Part shown: positions 1 through 7,817 of the stretch, one piece after another
How the letters are laid out: the number at the start of each line of letters is the position of its first letter
Position numbering within the stretch: the first letter of the stretch is position 1
NCBI GenBank assembly: GCA_036004685.1
Contig: DASYRE010000046.1
Location: 1-64,000, forward strand
Reading direction: 5' to 3'
Length of the DNA: 64,000 bases
From: Candidatus Polarisedimenticolia bacterium
GTDB lineage: Bacteria; Acidobacteriota; Polarisedimenticolia; Gp22-AA2; AA152
Notes under the pieces: generated by a model
What the model was told of the DNA's origin: nothing
The model's input: only the letters and a program-made list of their open reading frames with translations
Database searches by the model: none
Program-made: the position numbers and the translations under genes

Positions 1-225
1 GGGGGAAAGGTAGCTGAACACACCGTCTTGGTGCCGGTCATCTCCGCGCATCGTGGGCTCCTCCGAAAAGTTCCGGAGCATCGTACAACGATGAGTGATC
101 ACGTCAACGGGAAAATGAAGGGTTTTTCAGCATCCTGCTAACGGGCCGTATCACGCGCGGTGGGTGAGTGCCGACGCTTCCTGTCGGCTGCGAGCCCGAC
201 GCCCACCGTCGCGTGCATACGGAGG

Positions 226-885
226 TTAGGCCTCATTTTGACTCTCGGGATCCGCCGGTAGGCCGGAGCGGATCCGTTGCTGCCGCCGATACTCCCGAGC
301 ATGTCTCAAGCAGTAGAGCAACTCCTGCGCGTCAGTATCAACGGCATACTCGAAAAGTGTGGTGCGGTCCAAGTAAGCCCGTTCAACTTCATTCATGATG
401 CCGCGAATTTTCTCGAATGCTGAATCGATGGTTTTCTTGGTGATTGGCACGAGGGGAACTAAGCTACGCCCAAGTATCGTGTCGAGGTCAGAATGGGCGA
501 GAAGTTTGCTCCGTCGCTGTCGGATGGGCCCGCACAGCGTTTCGAGTTCGTCAAGTTGCACCTTGACTCGATCGCGTAAACCCGCCGGGTCGGCAGGGTC
601 GATGTGTACAAGAAGCCGGCTTAGACTGAGATTGTCCTTCCCGACCGACTTGAGCGGGTCCGTAAGCCGGGCGATGGCTAATTGTATATGGTCTGCCCAG
701 ACATGTTGGCTTAGGCCGAAATAGGCTTGGGCGCCAAAGTTGAGCAGGTCAACTGTCTCCTTGCTTCCGTAGAGCTCACTAAATATCTTCCACTTCATAT
801 GCAGGCGAACAACTTCCTGCCAAAGCGCCGCTCGAACCGCGGCTAGTTCAGCCGGCATTGCGGATGGTTTACCCACTGTACTCAC
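226..885 (-). CDS. HEPN/AbiU2-like protein
   Basis: Predicted 219-residue all-helical protein. The segment RRSKLLAHSD (about residues 124-133) contains an R-x5-H motif typical of HEPN nuclease folds. The overall pattern, with an amphipathic N-terminal half, a mid-protein RxxxxxH and 'YAVDTDAQELL' near the end, resembles the AbiU2-type HEPN family known from abortive-infection loci. I chose the GTG at 885 because GAGGAG lies 6 bases upstream; an ATG at 906 has no such site. No antitoxin or nucleotidyltransferase partner (MNT) is adjacent, so a toxin-antitoxin role is not supported by context. The family call rests on the motif and helical pattern; the function is inference. Confidence 0.6.
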   Translation of the reverse strand: MSTVGKPSAMPAELAAVRAALWQEVVRLHMKWKIFSELYGSKETVDLLNFGAQAYFGLSQHVWADHIQLAIARLTDPLKSVGKDNLSLSRLLVHIDPADPAGLRDRVKVQLDELETLCGPIRQRRSKLLAHSDLDTILGRSLVPLVPITKKTIDSAFEKIRGIMNEVERAYLDRTTLFEYAVDTDAQELLYCLRHAREYRRQQRIRSGLPADPESQNEA

Positions 886-906
886 TCTCGGCTCCTCGTG
901 ATGCAT

Positions 907-1309
907 GCCTAACTAGTTTTGTGCCGATCCCCGTTATTTGATAGGGCTGCGAGGACGGCGAGAATAAAAAAAGTAGTGCCGCACGAGCCTGCGCGGGGAA
1001 GCCCCTCCAATCCAACGACAGAGGGAAAAAGAGCGCGCCTCCATTCGGAGGTTTTCAACGAAATAGACTGACCTGTACGAAAAAATATGACTGCGAGGGA
1101 GCAGGTGGTAAGGGTTCGGTGGAGGTGCCGGGCGTGACGAGGACTCGGGATGGATTGTCATGCGAACCCCCCGCGCGAATGGCTCGCCAGGCTCGGAGTT
1201 GGGGGCGCGGTTGGAGAAACTATACGCCCGTGGCGGCATGTAGCGCAAGGAATGGAGTCGCGCCGCTGAAGATCGGCGCGGAGTCGTGACAGCGGTGCAC
1301 GCCTAGTGG
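907..1309. other. Intergenic region, no gene seen
   Basis: This 403-base gap lies between the HEPN-like gene (start side) and the 3' end of the VgrG-like gene. It is richer in A/T runs than its neighbours. A 5-bp inverted repeat CCTCC-ATTC-GGAGG sits at 1038-1051, with five A on its left side at 1026-1030. This would be a weak terminator for the minus-strand VgrG-like gene, but it is too short to call. No coding signal is recognisable. Confidence 0.4.
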
Positions 1310-2839
1310 TCACCTTGGAGGTAGATGGTCCGGATTGTAGACGCTGCCGACGATGATGGGCTGGTCGGGATCCCCCTCGAGAAAGGCGACCACCACCTCC
1401 CAGCCGACGCGGGGGAGAACGAACCCGGTCTCGGTTCCGGCGTAAAGCGCCCCGACGCGCACCCAGCACGAGCTGGACTCGTCCCGCCGGCCCTCGCGAT
1501 CCCAGTGGAATTGCACTTTCACGCGGCCGTATTTGTCGGTGAAGATCTCCTCGCCGGGGGGCCCGACCACGACCGCCGTCTGCGTGCCGGGAACGACCGG
1601 TCTCGGAGTCTTCCGGGCGGGCCGGAAAGGCAGGCCGGCCGGGATGCATTCGAAGCGGTTCCGATATTCCCCCTTCGAGCCGTCGGTCGCCGCCCGCGCC
1701 GAGTGCTGTACGGAGGTCAGGACGTACGCTCCGTCGCCGTCGAAGTGCCGGGTGAGCTGAAACCGGTGCCCGGGCGTAAAGATCGCCGCGGTCGACACGC
1801 CGCGGATGACGAGCGCCTGGGCCGCTTCTTCCTGCATCCGGATTCCCACGGTGCGCCGGCCGTCCTCGAAGATCTTGGTGAGCTCGTCGGGCCCCTCGGC
1901 GCCGCCAGGATCGATGCCGTCGAAACGCTTCGCATAACCTCCCGGATAGTCGTAGAGCTTCAGAGCGTCGGCGCCGCCGGCGGTGAGCCGGTGCAGGACC
2001 TGCCCGGCCGCGACCGTATCCTGGATGTCCGCGCTCACCTCGAGAGTCTGGCCCGGCAGCTCGAACTCGTGATCTCTTAGGGTGGTCTTGCCCGAGCGGA
2101 TCTCCTGAATCTTGTCCCAGTCCGCGATCGTGTCGGGGCGGTCGAGCGCGGCGCACCGGTAGGGGAACGCGCCCGCCAGGTCCGGGTGCCCTTCGGGAGT
2201 GTTGGCGAGCACCATCGTGTGGCCGCCCGCCGAGTGCCTGAAGAAGTAAAAGATTCCCTCCTCCTCCATGAGGCGGCTCAGGAAGGCGAAGTCGCTCTCC
2301 TGGTACTGGACCACGTAGGTGCGCGGGTGGAAGGTCCCCTGGAGCTGCATCGTGAAGGCGAGGCCGGGAGTCTCGCGCAGGACCGTGGCGAGGATGTCCG
2401 GAACGGACATCTCCTGGAAGATGCGGGTCGACCGCGTGCGGGTCAGGAGCCAGAGCCTGGGCACGATCTCGGCCTGGTAGCGGGTCCTCTCGCCCTGGCT
2501 GAAGCGGTTGCAGATTCCGTGGAAGTACCGCGTCTGTCCTCCCGGCATCGTCACGCTTATGCCGATCTCCCGGCCCAGCAAGTCGCTCGCGGAGATGCTG
2601 GCGGTACTCGCCGACACCAGATCGAGCTGGTATGAGAAGAGGGAGGAGATCCCTTCCTGCCCGTGGAACGCTTCGAGCACCAGAGACTCAGCCCCGGCGG
2701 GCGCGGACAGCGACAGGACAACCCCGGAATCAGAAGCCGAAGCGTCGACTCCTATCTGGCGGATCTCCATGGCTGCCGCCGCGCCGGCCGCCAGGGTCAG
2801 AATGATGAGTGCGACCGAGAGCCTGGCGCCGTGTCTCAT
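1310..2839 (-). CDS. VgrG-like spike protein with signal peptide
   Basis: 509 residues. From about residue 50 it follows the gp27-like part of VgrG/Rhs-Vgr proteins, including SVPDILATVL and the YQESDFAFLSRLMEEEGI motif. It then has the gp5-like OB-fold, with FTDKYGRVKVQFHWDREG and VGWEVVVAFLEGDPDQP. In type VI secretion systems VgrG forms the spike tip. Two oddities stand out. The start at 2839, fixed by AGGAGGTCCTC directly upstream, gives a hydrophobic N-terminus (RLSVALIILTLAAGAAA) that looks like a Sec signal peptide. The protein also ends right after NPDHLPP, so the usual C-terminal beta-helix needle is absent. No other type VI gene lies in the window. The family call is firm; the role of a secreted, needle-less VgrG is unknown. 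Confidence 0.85.
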   Translation of the reverse strand: MRHGARLSVALIILTLAAGAAAAMEIRQIGVDASASDSGVVLSLSAPAGAESLVLEAFHGQEGISSLFSYQLDLVSASTASISASDLLGREIGISVTMPGGQTRYFHGICNRFSQGERTRYQAEIVPRLWLLTRTRSTRIFQEMSVPDILATVLRETPGLAFTMQLQGTFHPRTYVVQYQESDFAFLSRLMEEEGIFYFFRHSAGGHTMVLANTPEGHPDLAGAFPYRCAALDRPDTIADWDKIQEIRSGKTTLRDHEFELPGQTLEVSADIQDTVAAGQVLHRLTAGGADALKLYDYPGGYAKRFDGIDPGGAEGPDELTKIFEDGRRTVGIRMQEEAAQALVIRGVSTAAIFTPGHRFQLTRHFDGDGAYVLTSVQHSARAATDGSKGEYRNRFECIPAGLPFRPARKTPRPVVPGTQTAVVVGPPGEEIFTDKYGRVKVQFHWDREGRRDESSSCWVRVGALYAGTETGFVLPRVGWEVVVAFLEGDPDQPIIVGSVYNPDHLPPR

Positions 2840-3188
2840 GAGGACCTCCTGGGGATAGTCATCCGAAGAGCCGATCCCGTCACCGATCAGGCAAACGGAG
2901 AGAGGATGTTGCGAGAGGTCCGATTCTGACGCCAGAAGTCCGGACAGGTCAAGCGTCTTCGGCGTCCGGCCACGGATAGGACCATTACCCGGCATCCGGC
3001 CCTGGCCAGGTTTACTTCAGCCAAAATGGAAGTCATGGTCGCCTTTCGAACTTGCCTGTCCTCTTCCACTGTCCTCGTGGGAGTCTGTCCAGCCGGCCCG
3101 CGGAAATCTGTCCGAGCCGTCCCGCGGTCGCTATACTATTTCACGCCGTCCCCGAGCGTTCGTTGAAAGCCGGAAGCCAGAGCACTCC
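2840..3188. other. Divergent intergenic region with possible promoter
   Basis: This 349-base region separates the minus-strand VgrG-like gene from the plus-strand radical SAM gene. TATACT at 3132-3137 is a good -10 hexamer for the downstream gene, although no convincing -35 sits 17 bases upstream. The rest shows no recognisable gene. Confidence 0.35.
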
Positions 3189-4238
3189 GTGGGAGCGCCG
3201 ATGCAGTCGCCCCGGCGGGTGAGCAACCCGCCCAATCCGTGGTCCAGCCAGCACGTCGAGTGGATCGATGCCCCGCCGCTCGTGGCGCTGGAAGTGTACG
3301 AAGAGGAGGCCAAGACGATCCTGGCGACGAACGACAGTCCCGACGTCGGCTTCACCTGGAGCGTCAATCCCTACCGCGGCTGCCAGCATGCCTGCGCCTA
3401 TTGCTATGCCAGGCCGACCCACCAGTACCTCGGCTTCGGCGCGGGAACCGATTTCGACTCCCGGATCGTCGTCAAGCGCAACGCCCCGGAGCTGTTGCGC
3501 AAGGAGCTGGCGCACCCGCGGTGGAGGCGCGGCCGCGAGACGATCGCCTTCTCGGGAGTGACCGACTGCTACCAGCCGCTCGAGGCTTCCTACGAGCTGA
3601 CGCGCCGGTGCCTGGAGATCTGCGACGAGTTCCGCCATCGCATCGCGATCATCACGAAGAGCGCCCTAATCCGACGCGACCTCGATCGGCTCGCCCGGAT
3701 GAGCGGTCGCGGCGGCGCCCACGTGACGATTTCGATCCCCTTCGCCCGCGACGAGGACGGGAGGAAGATCGAGCCGCTCGCCAGCGCCCCGTCCACCCGC
3801 TTCGAGACGATTCGCCGGCTGGCGGAGGCGGGCGTGCCGGTGGGAGTGGGGATCGCGCCGCTGATTCCCGGACTGAACGACAGCGCCATCGCCGAGATCC
3901 TCGAGCGGGCCAAGGCAGCGGGCGCGACCGACGCGTTCCTGGTGCTCCTGCGGCTGCCGGCCGAGGTCAAGCCGGTCTTCGAAGAGCGCCTGCACGAAGT
4001 CTTCCCCGAGCGCGCCGAGAAGGTCCTCCACGCGCTGCGCGACATGCGTGAAGGACATCTTTACCGCTCCGAATTCGGCGAGCGGATGCGCGGCAAGGGC
4101 CCGCGTTGGGAGGCGATCCACAGCCTCTACGAGGCCCAATGCCGGCGCCTCGGCCTCGATCACCGCCGCTACGACCCGGCCGACAAAAAGAGCGCCCCCG
4201 CCCCGGCCCTCCCGAAGCAGATCCCGCTGTTCCAATAG
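3189..4238 (+). CDS. SPL-family (PA0069-type) radical SAM protein
   Basis: 349 residues. The radical SAM cluster motif C-x3-C-x2-C is seen as GCQHACAYC (Cys 65, 69, 72), followed by YARPTHQYLGFGAG, a signature of the SplB-like (spore photoproduct lyase superfamily, COG1533) radical SAM group often annotated PA0069. Such proteins bind a [4Fe-4S] cluster and cleave S-adenosylmethionine; the substrate of this subgroup is not established. Length is normal. The GTG at 3189 and the ATG at 3201 are both possible starts. A 53-base piece of the 3' part (3962-4016) is found again at about 12303-12355 as a gene remnant. Confidence 0.85.
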   Translation: MGAPMQSPRRVSNPPNPWSSQHVEWIDAPPLVALEVYEEEAKTILATNDSPDVGFTWSVNPYRGCQHACAYCYARPTHQYLGFGAGTDFDSRIVVKRNAPELLRKELAHPRWRRGRETIAFSGVTDCYQPLEASYELTRRCLEICDEFRHRIAIITKSALIRRDLDRLARMSGRGGAHVTISIPFARDEDGRKIEPLASAPSTRFETIRRLAEAGVPVGVGIAPLIPGLNDSAIAEILERAKAAGATDAFLVLLRLPAEVKPVFEERLHEVFPERAEKVLHALRDMREGHLYRSEFGERMRGKGPRWEAIHSLYEAQCRRLGLDHRRYDPADKKSAPAPALPKQIPLFQ

Positions 4239-4261
4239 CCAGCCGATGGATTTGCTCAAAG

Positions 4262-4429
4262 ACTCTTCACTCGCGAGACTTTGCCTCCATTCATGAGATC
4301 GGCCATCAATTCGGCCTGAAAGAGTTTACAGGCCGCGGGTGCAGCAATATGCTGATGCAGGAATAATCTCCGGGCGAAGGGGATTACGATCTGCCACCTG
4401 CGGAAGAGTTCTTTCTTCGCATGTGCTGA
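4262..4429 (+). pseudogene. Remnant of a zincin-type metalloprotease
   Basis: In one frame the DNA reads SRDFASIHEIGHQFGL, carrying an HExxHxxG zinc-protease signature, then a Cys-Ser-Asn-Met-Leu-Met segment and a TAA at 4364-4366. The same frame continues past the stop for 20 more codons to a TGA at 4427. No start codon or upstream domain is present, because the radical SAM gene ends at 4238. I read this as the decayed 3' end of a metallopeptidase. The third metzincin His is not seen (Glu sits there), so the exact family is open. Confidence 0.45.
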
Positions 4430-4458
4430 AGAGGTGGGAGACTATCAAGGAGAAGAAT

Positions 4459-5400
4459 ATGAGCCAACGGAGTGAAACCGAGACCACCATGAAAGCCGTA
4501 CGCATCCACGCCTTCGGCGGTCCGGAAGTGTTGCGGTATGAAGACGCCCCGCGGCCGGTCGCCGCGGCGGGCGAGGTCCTGATCCGGATCCATGCCAGCG
4601 CGGTCAATCCCGCGGATTGGAAGTTCCGCAATGGATTGTTCGGGAAGGATGCACCCTTGCCGCTCACGCTGGGTTTCGATTTCTCCGGAGTGGTCGAGGC
4701 TCTTGGCGAAGGCGTCACGCGCTGGAAAACGGGCGACGAAGTTTATGGGTATGGGCTGGGCGCCTATGCCGAATATATTGCCGTGAAGGAAACCTTGGTG
4801 GCCGCCAAGCCGAAAACGGTAGACCACATCCATGCGGCCGCCATCGCCTCGGCGAGCCTGGCGGCCTGGAAGGCCTTGTTCGAAGTGGGCGGATTGCGTC
4901 CCGGCCAGAAGGTTCTGATCCACGGAGCGACCGGCGGCGTGGGGGGGTTCGCCGTGCAGCTTGCGCATGCCAAGGGCGTCCATGTCATCGGCACGGCATC
5001 GAAGCGCAACCAAAGCTATCTCAAGGAATTGGGCGCCGATGAAGCCATTGATTACGAATCGGTCCGTTTTGAGGACGAGGTTCGCGATGTGGACATGGTG
5101 TTTGATACCCAAGGCGGTGAGACGCAGGCGCGCTCCTGGAAGACCCTCAAGCGAGGCGGCATCCTGGTTTCCATCGCGCAGCCTCCGGCCCAGGCGGAAG
5201 CGGAGAAACATGGCGTGCGGGCTGCGTTCATGGTCAATGAAATGAAGGCCGAATCCTTGAACGCCATCACCAAGCTGGTTGACTCCGGGAAATTGAAGGC
5301 CGTGGTCGACACCGTTCTGCCCCTGTCCGAGGCGCGCCGCGCCCAGGAGCTCATCCAAACCGGCCACACGCGCGGGAAAATCGCGCTCAAGGTGGTTTGA
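4459..5400 (+). CDS. NADP-dependent oxidoreductase (quinone oxidoreductase family)
   Basis: 313 residues of the zinc-independent medium-chain dehydrogenase/reductase family. It has the N-terminal GroES-like fold (MKAVRIHAFGGPEVL; LGFDFSGVVEALGEGV) and a Rossmann domain with HGATGGVGGFAVQLA at about residues 155-169 for NADPH binding. The Cys zinc ligands of alcohol dehydrogenases are missing, as expected for quinone/enoyl reductases. Likely reaction: NADPH-dependent reduction of quinones or alpha,beta-unsaturated carbonyls in the cytoplasm; the true substrate is unknown. The start at 4459 follows AAGGAG; the longer ORF upstream overlaps the zincin remnant. The next gene begins about 20 bases after its stop, so the two may be co-transcribed. 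Confidence 0.88.
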   Translation: MSQRSETETTMKAVRIHAFGGPEVLRYEDAPRPVAAAGEVLIRIHASAVNPADWKFRNGLFGKDAPLPLTLGFDFSGVVEALGEGVTRWKTGDEVYGYGLGAYAEYIAVKETLVAAKPKTVDHIHAAAIASASLAAWKALFEVGGLRPGQKVLIHGATGGVGGFAVQLAHAKGVHVIGTASKRNQSYLKELGADEAIDYESVRFEDEVRDVDMVFDTQGGETQARSWKTLKRGGILVSIAQPPAQAEAEKHGVRAAFMVNEMKAESLNAITKLVDSGKLKAVVDTVLPLSEARRAQELIQTGHTRGKIALKVV

Positions 5401-5420
5401 CTCAACGGGAGCTTGAAGCG

Positions 5421-6509
5421 ATGCGCCGCCCAACCCTTCGCGCGCTGATCCTGACTGCCTTGATGGGAGCCTGCGGCGGTCTCTCCCCAGGTTTCGCCGC
5501 CGATGATCGGCAAACTAAATCGCCCTGGGACCTCAAGATGTTCCGGTTCGAGTTCGACAACGACAGCTTCATCGGATCCGACGACGCGTTCTCGGCAGGC
5601 TGGAGCTTCCAGGTGCATTCGCGGGTGATGGACCAGTGGAATCCCGCCTACGCCGGCTGGATCGGTAAGCTGCCCGGGCTGGGGGATGATGGCCCGGGCC
5701 GCCGCGTCGTCCGCTGGGCGTTCGCATTGAGCCAGATCATCATCACGCCGAAAGACATCAGCATCGCCGCGCCGCAGCCGAACGACGCGCCGTGGGCCGG
5801 CTCGCTCGGCGTGACCGGCACCTGGTCGTCGTACGACAACCGGAAGCTGGGGGCGCTGCAGATCTACCTCGGGTGCATGGGTCCCTGCTCCCAGGCCGAG
5901 GACGTGCAGAAATTCATTCATGAGGATCTCGGCTTCGGGGATCCGCCCAAGGGATGGAAGAATCAGCTCTCGAACAAGGCGCTGGCCAACCTGAACTACG
6001 AGTACCGCTACAAGCTGTTCAGCCCCGCGGTGGCTGCCTACCTCCCCAGACGGTTCGCCGCCGACCTCGCCGTCGGTAGCGAGGCGGCGGCCGGGAACCT
6101 GACCACTCGCGTGAATGGCGAGGTTGAGCTGCGGTTCGGGTGGGGATTGCCGATGGGGTTCACGAAGATCCCCGACCCGCCCGGCGTCGGGATGGTCCTC
6201 GATCCCGTCTACCTCGACCCGGAGCAGCCCCTGATCGACCTGTACGGCTGGCGCATCTATTTCAACCTGGTCGTGCGTCGCCACTGGATCACCTACCTGG
6301 CGCCGTCCGAGGGGGGCCCGACCGAGAGCGGCGGGAATCAGCCGAAGCTCAGACCGTATCCCGGCAAGGAGGACGTGCTCTTCGGGGTGCACCTGACCCG
6401 GGTCCCATTCAGCGTCCACGTTACCTACTACCGGTACTTCAGCTCGGTTCCGGCAGGCATCGACGGGACGCTCGACTGGGTCAACTTCTCTTTCGAGTAC
6501 CGCTTCTAG
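5421..6509 (+). CDS. LpxR-like outer-membrane lipid A deacylase family (DUF2219)
   Basis: 362 residues with an N-terminal signal peptide (RALILTALMGACGG...GFA). The mature N-terminus has FEFDNDSFIGSDDAFSAGW, matching the Asn-Asp/Asp-rich opening strand of LpxR (DUF2219). The protein ends with an aromatic strand (VNFSFEYRF) typical of outer-membrane beta barrels. LpxR removes the 3'-linked acyloxyacyl group of lipid A in the outer membrane. I prefer the ATG at 5421 (GGGAG upstream) over the TTG at 5397, which overlaps the previous gene. Deacylase activity is inferred from family only. Confidence 0.72.
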   Translation: MRRPTLRALILTALMGACGGLSPGFAADDRQTKSPWDLKMFRFEFDNDSFIGSDDAFSAGWSFQVHSRVMDQWNPAYAGWIGKLPGLGDDGPGRRVVRWAFALSQIIITPKDISIAAPQPNDAPWAGSLGVTGTWSSYDNRKLGALQIYLGCMGPCSQAEDVQKFIHEDLGFGDPPKGWKNQLSNKALANLNYEYRYKLFSPAVAAYLPRRFAADLAVGSEAAAGNLTTRVNGEVELRFGWGLPMGFTKIPDPPGVGMVLDPVYLDPEQPLIDLYGWRIYFNLVVRRHWITYLAPSEGGPTESGGNQPKLRPYPGKEDVLFGVHLTRVPFSVHVTYYRYFSSVPAGIDGTLDWVNFSFEYRF

Positions 6510-6619
6510 CGGCCACTTCCCGGTACCACGCCTGTCGAAGCTCGCTGAAACTCACGCCGGACGTGAGCCTGCGCTGCCACGGCTGCCCATTTCCGGGGTT
6601 TGGCATTATGATTAGCGAC

Positions 6620-7573
6620 ATGCTGCCTCATCGCTCGACGTCCGGGGACTGGCCGGCACTCAGCTACAAGGACTGGGAGCCCACGTGCACGACGCTGCAC
6701 CTATGGACGCAGATTGTCGGCAAGGTGCGGCTCGCACAAACTCCCTGGATCAATCACTCCTGGCACGCGACCTTCTACTTGACGGCGCGAGGTCTCACGA
6801 CGTCGACCATCGCCTATGGACCGCGCACGTTTCAAATCGATTTCGACTTCATCGGCGACGCACTGCGCATCGCCACGAGCGATGGCGGCGTCGCGACGCT
6901 GGCTCTGGCGCCGGCATCGATCGCCGATTTTCACGCTCGCTTCCGGGCCGCCCTCGCCGAGCTGGGACTCGAGATCGCCATGCACGACCGGCCGAGCGAG
7001 ATGCCGAAGGCCGTGCCGTTCGCCGAAGACAGGGCGCCTCGCCCCTACGATGCCGACGCCGTCCGGCGCTTCTGGCGCGCCTTGCTCCACACCGAGCGCG
7101 TTCTCGTACGCTTTCGCTCCGGGTTCCTCGGCAAGGTGAGTCCGGTGCACCTGTTCTGGGGCGGTCTCGACTTGGCAGTGACGCGCTTTTCGGGCCGCCG
7201 TGCGCCGCGACATCCGGGTGGCGTGCCGCACCTGCCGGATGCCGTGAACGTCGAGGCCTATTCGCACGAGGTGAGCAGCGCCGGCTTCTGGCCGGGCGGC
7301 AGCGGAGCCGACGACGCGGCCTTCTACTCGTACGCCTATCCGGAGCCCGAGGGCTTCCGGACGGCGGCGGTTCGACCTGTCGGCGCGCTGTACGAGGCAA
7401 AGCTCGGCTTGTTCATGCTGCCGTATGCGGCGGTAAGGAGCGCGCCGGATCCGGAGGCGACGCTGCTCGAATTCTTGCAGAGCACGTACGAAGCGGCTGC
7501 CAACCTGGCAGGCTGGAATCGGGCGGAGCTCGACAGCTCATTCGGTGAACCCGGCGTGCCCCGGCAGGTCTAG
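6620..7573 (+). CDS. DUF5996 family protein
   Basis: 317 residues. The N-terminal pattern WPALSYKDWEPTCTTLHLWT, followed by VGKVRLAQTPWINHSWHATF, is characteristic of the uncharacterised DUF5996 family. Further conserved blocks are HLFWGGLDLAVTRFSGR and SAGFWPGGSGADDAAFYSY. No signal peptide or membrane segment is seen, so it is probably cytoplasmic; its function is unknown. Starts at 6608 and 6620 are both in frame. I favour 6620 because TATGAT (6607-6612), a near-perfect -10 hexamer, ends 7 bases before it, which suggests a leaderless message. Confidence 0.8.
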   Translation: MLPHRSTSGDWPALSYKDWEPTCTTLHLWTQIVGKVRLAQTPWINHSWHATFYLTARGLTTSTIAYGPRTFQIDFDFIGDALRIATSDGGVATLALAPASIADFHARFRAALAELGLEIAMHDRPSEMPKAVPFAEDRAPRPYDADAVRRFWRALLHTERVLVRFRSGFLGKVSPVHLFWGGLDLAVTRFSGRRAPRHPGGVPHLPDAVNVEAYSHEVSSAGFWPGGSGADDAAFYSYAYPEPEGFRTAAVRPVGALYEAKLGLFMLPYAAVRSAPDPEATLLEFLQSTYEAAANLAGWNRAELDSSFGEPGVPRQV

Positions 7574-7817
7574 CGCTCGAGCGCCCCGCGCACGCGCTTG
7601 CGATTCACCCGCCAGCCCTCCCAGATCCCTCTGTTGCTGTCCTCCTCCCCGTATTCGTCCCTGCTTTGAGCGATGAACCACTGGAGTAATTGCCTTCTCC
7701 TTGGAGCGGCCGAGGGCCGCGACGAGAGAGGATGTCGGAGCGGGAGCCACGAGGGCCGCAGCTCCAATCTTCTCGGCGGAGCTTTCCACCTGAGCCCCTC
7801 GCGGGCCATAATCGCGC

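Noticed and set aside
1026-1055. Terminator-like CCTCC-ATTC-GGAGG with flanking T/A run after the VgrG-like gene
   Set aside because: Stem of only five pairs and seven bases between stem and T run on the coding strand.
934-1248. 104-codon ORF on the minus strand in the 907-1309 gap
   Set aside because: Composition unlike a protein (many Arg/Ser/Pro), no start signal, overlaps no conserved pattern.
6607-6622. Sigma54 site from TGGCAT near 6601
   Set aside because: The GG to GC spacing is 11, not 10; TATGAT in the same place is better read as a sigma70 -10 element.
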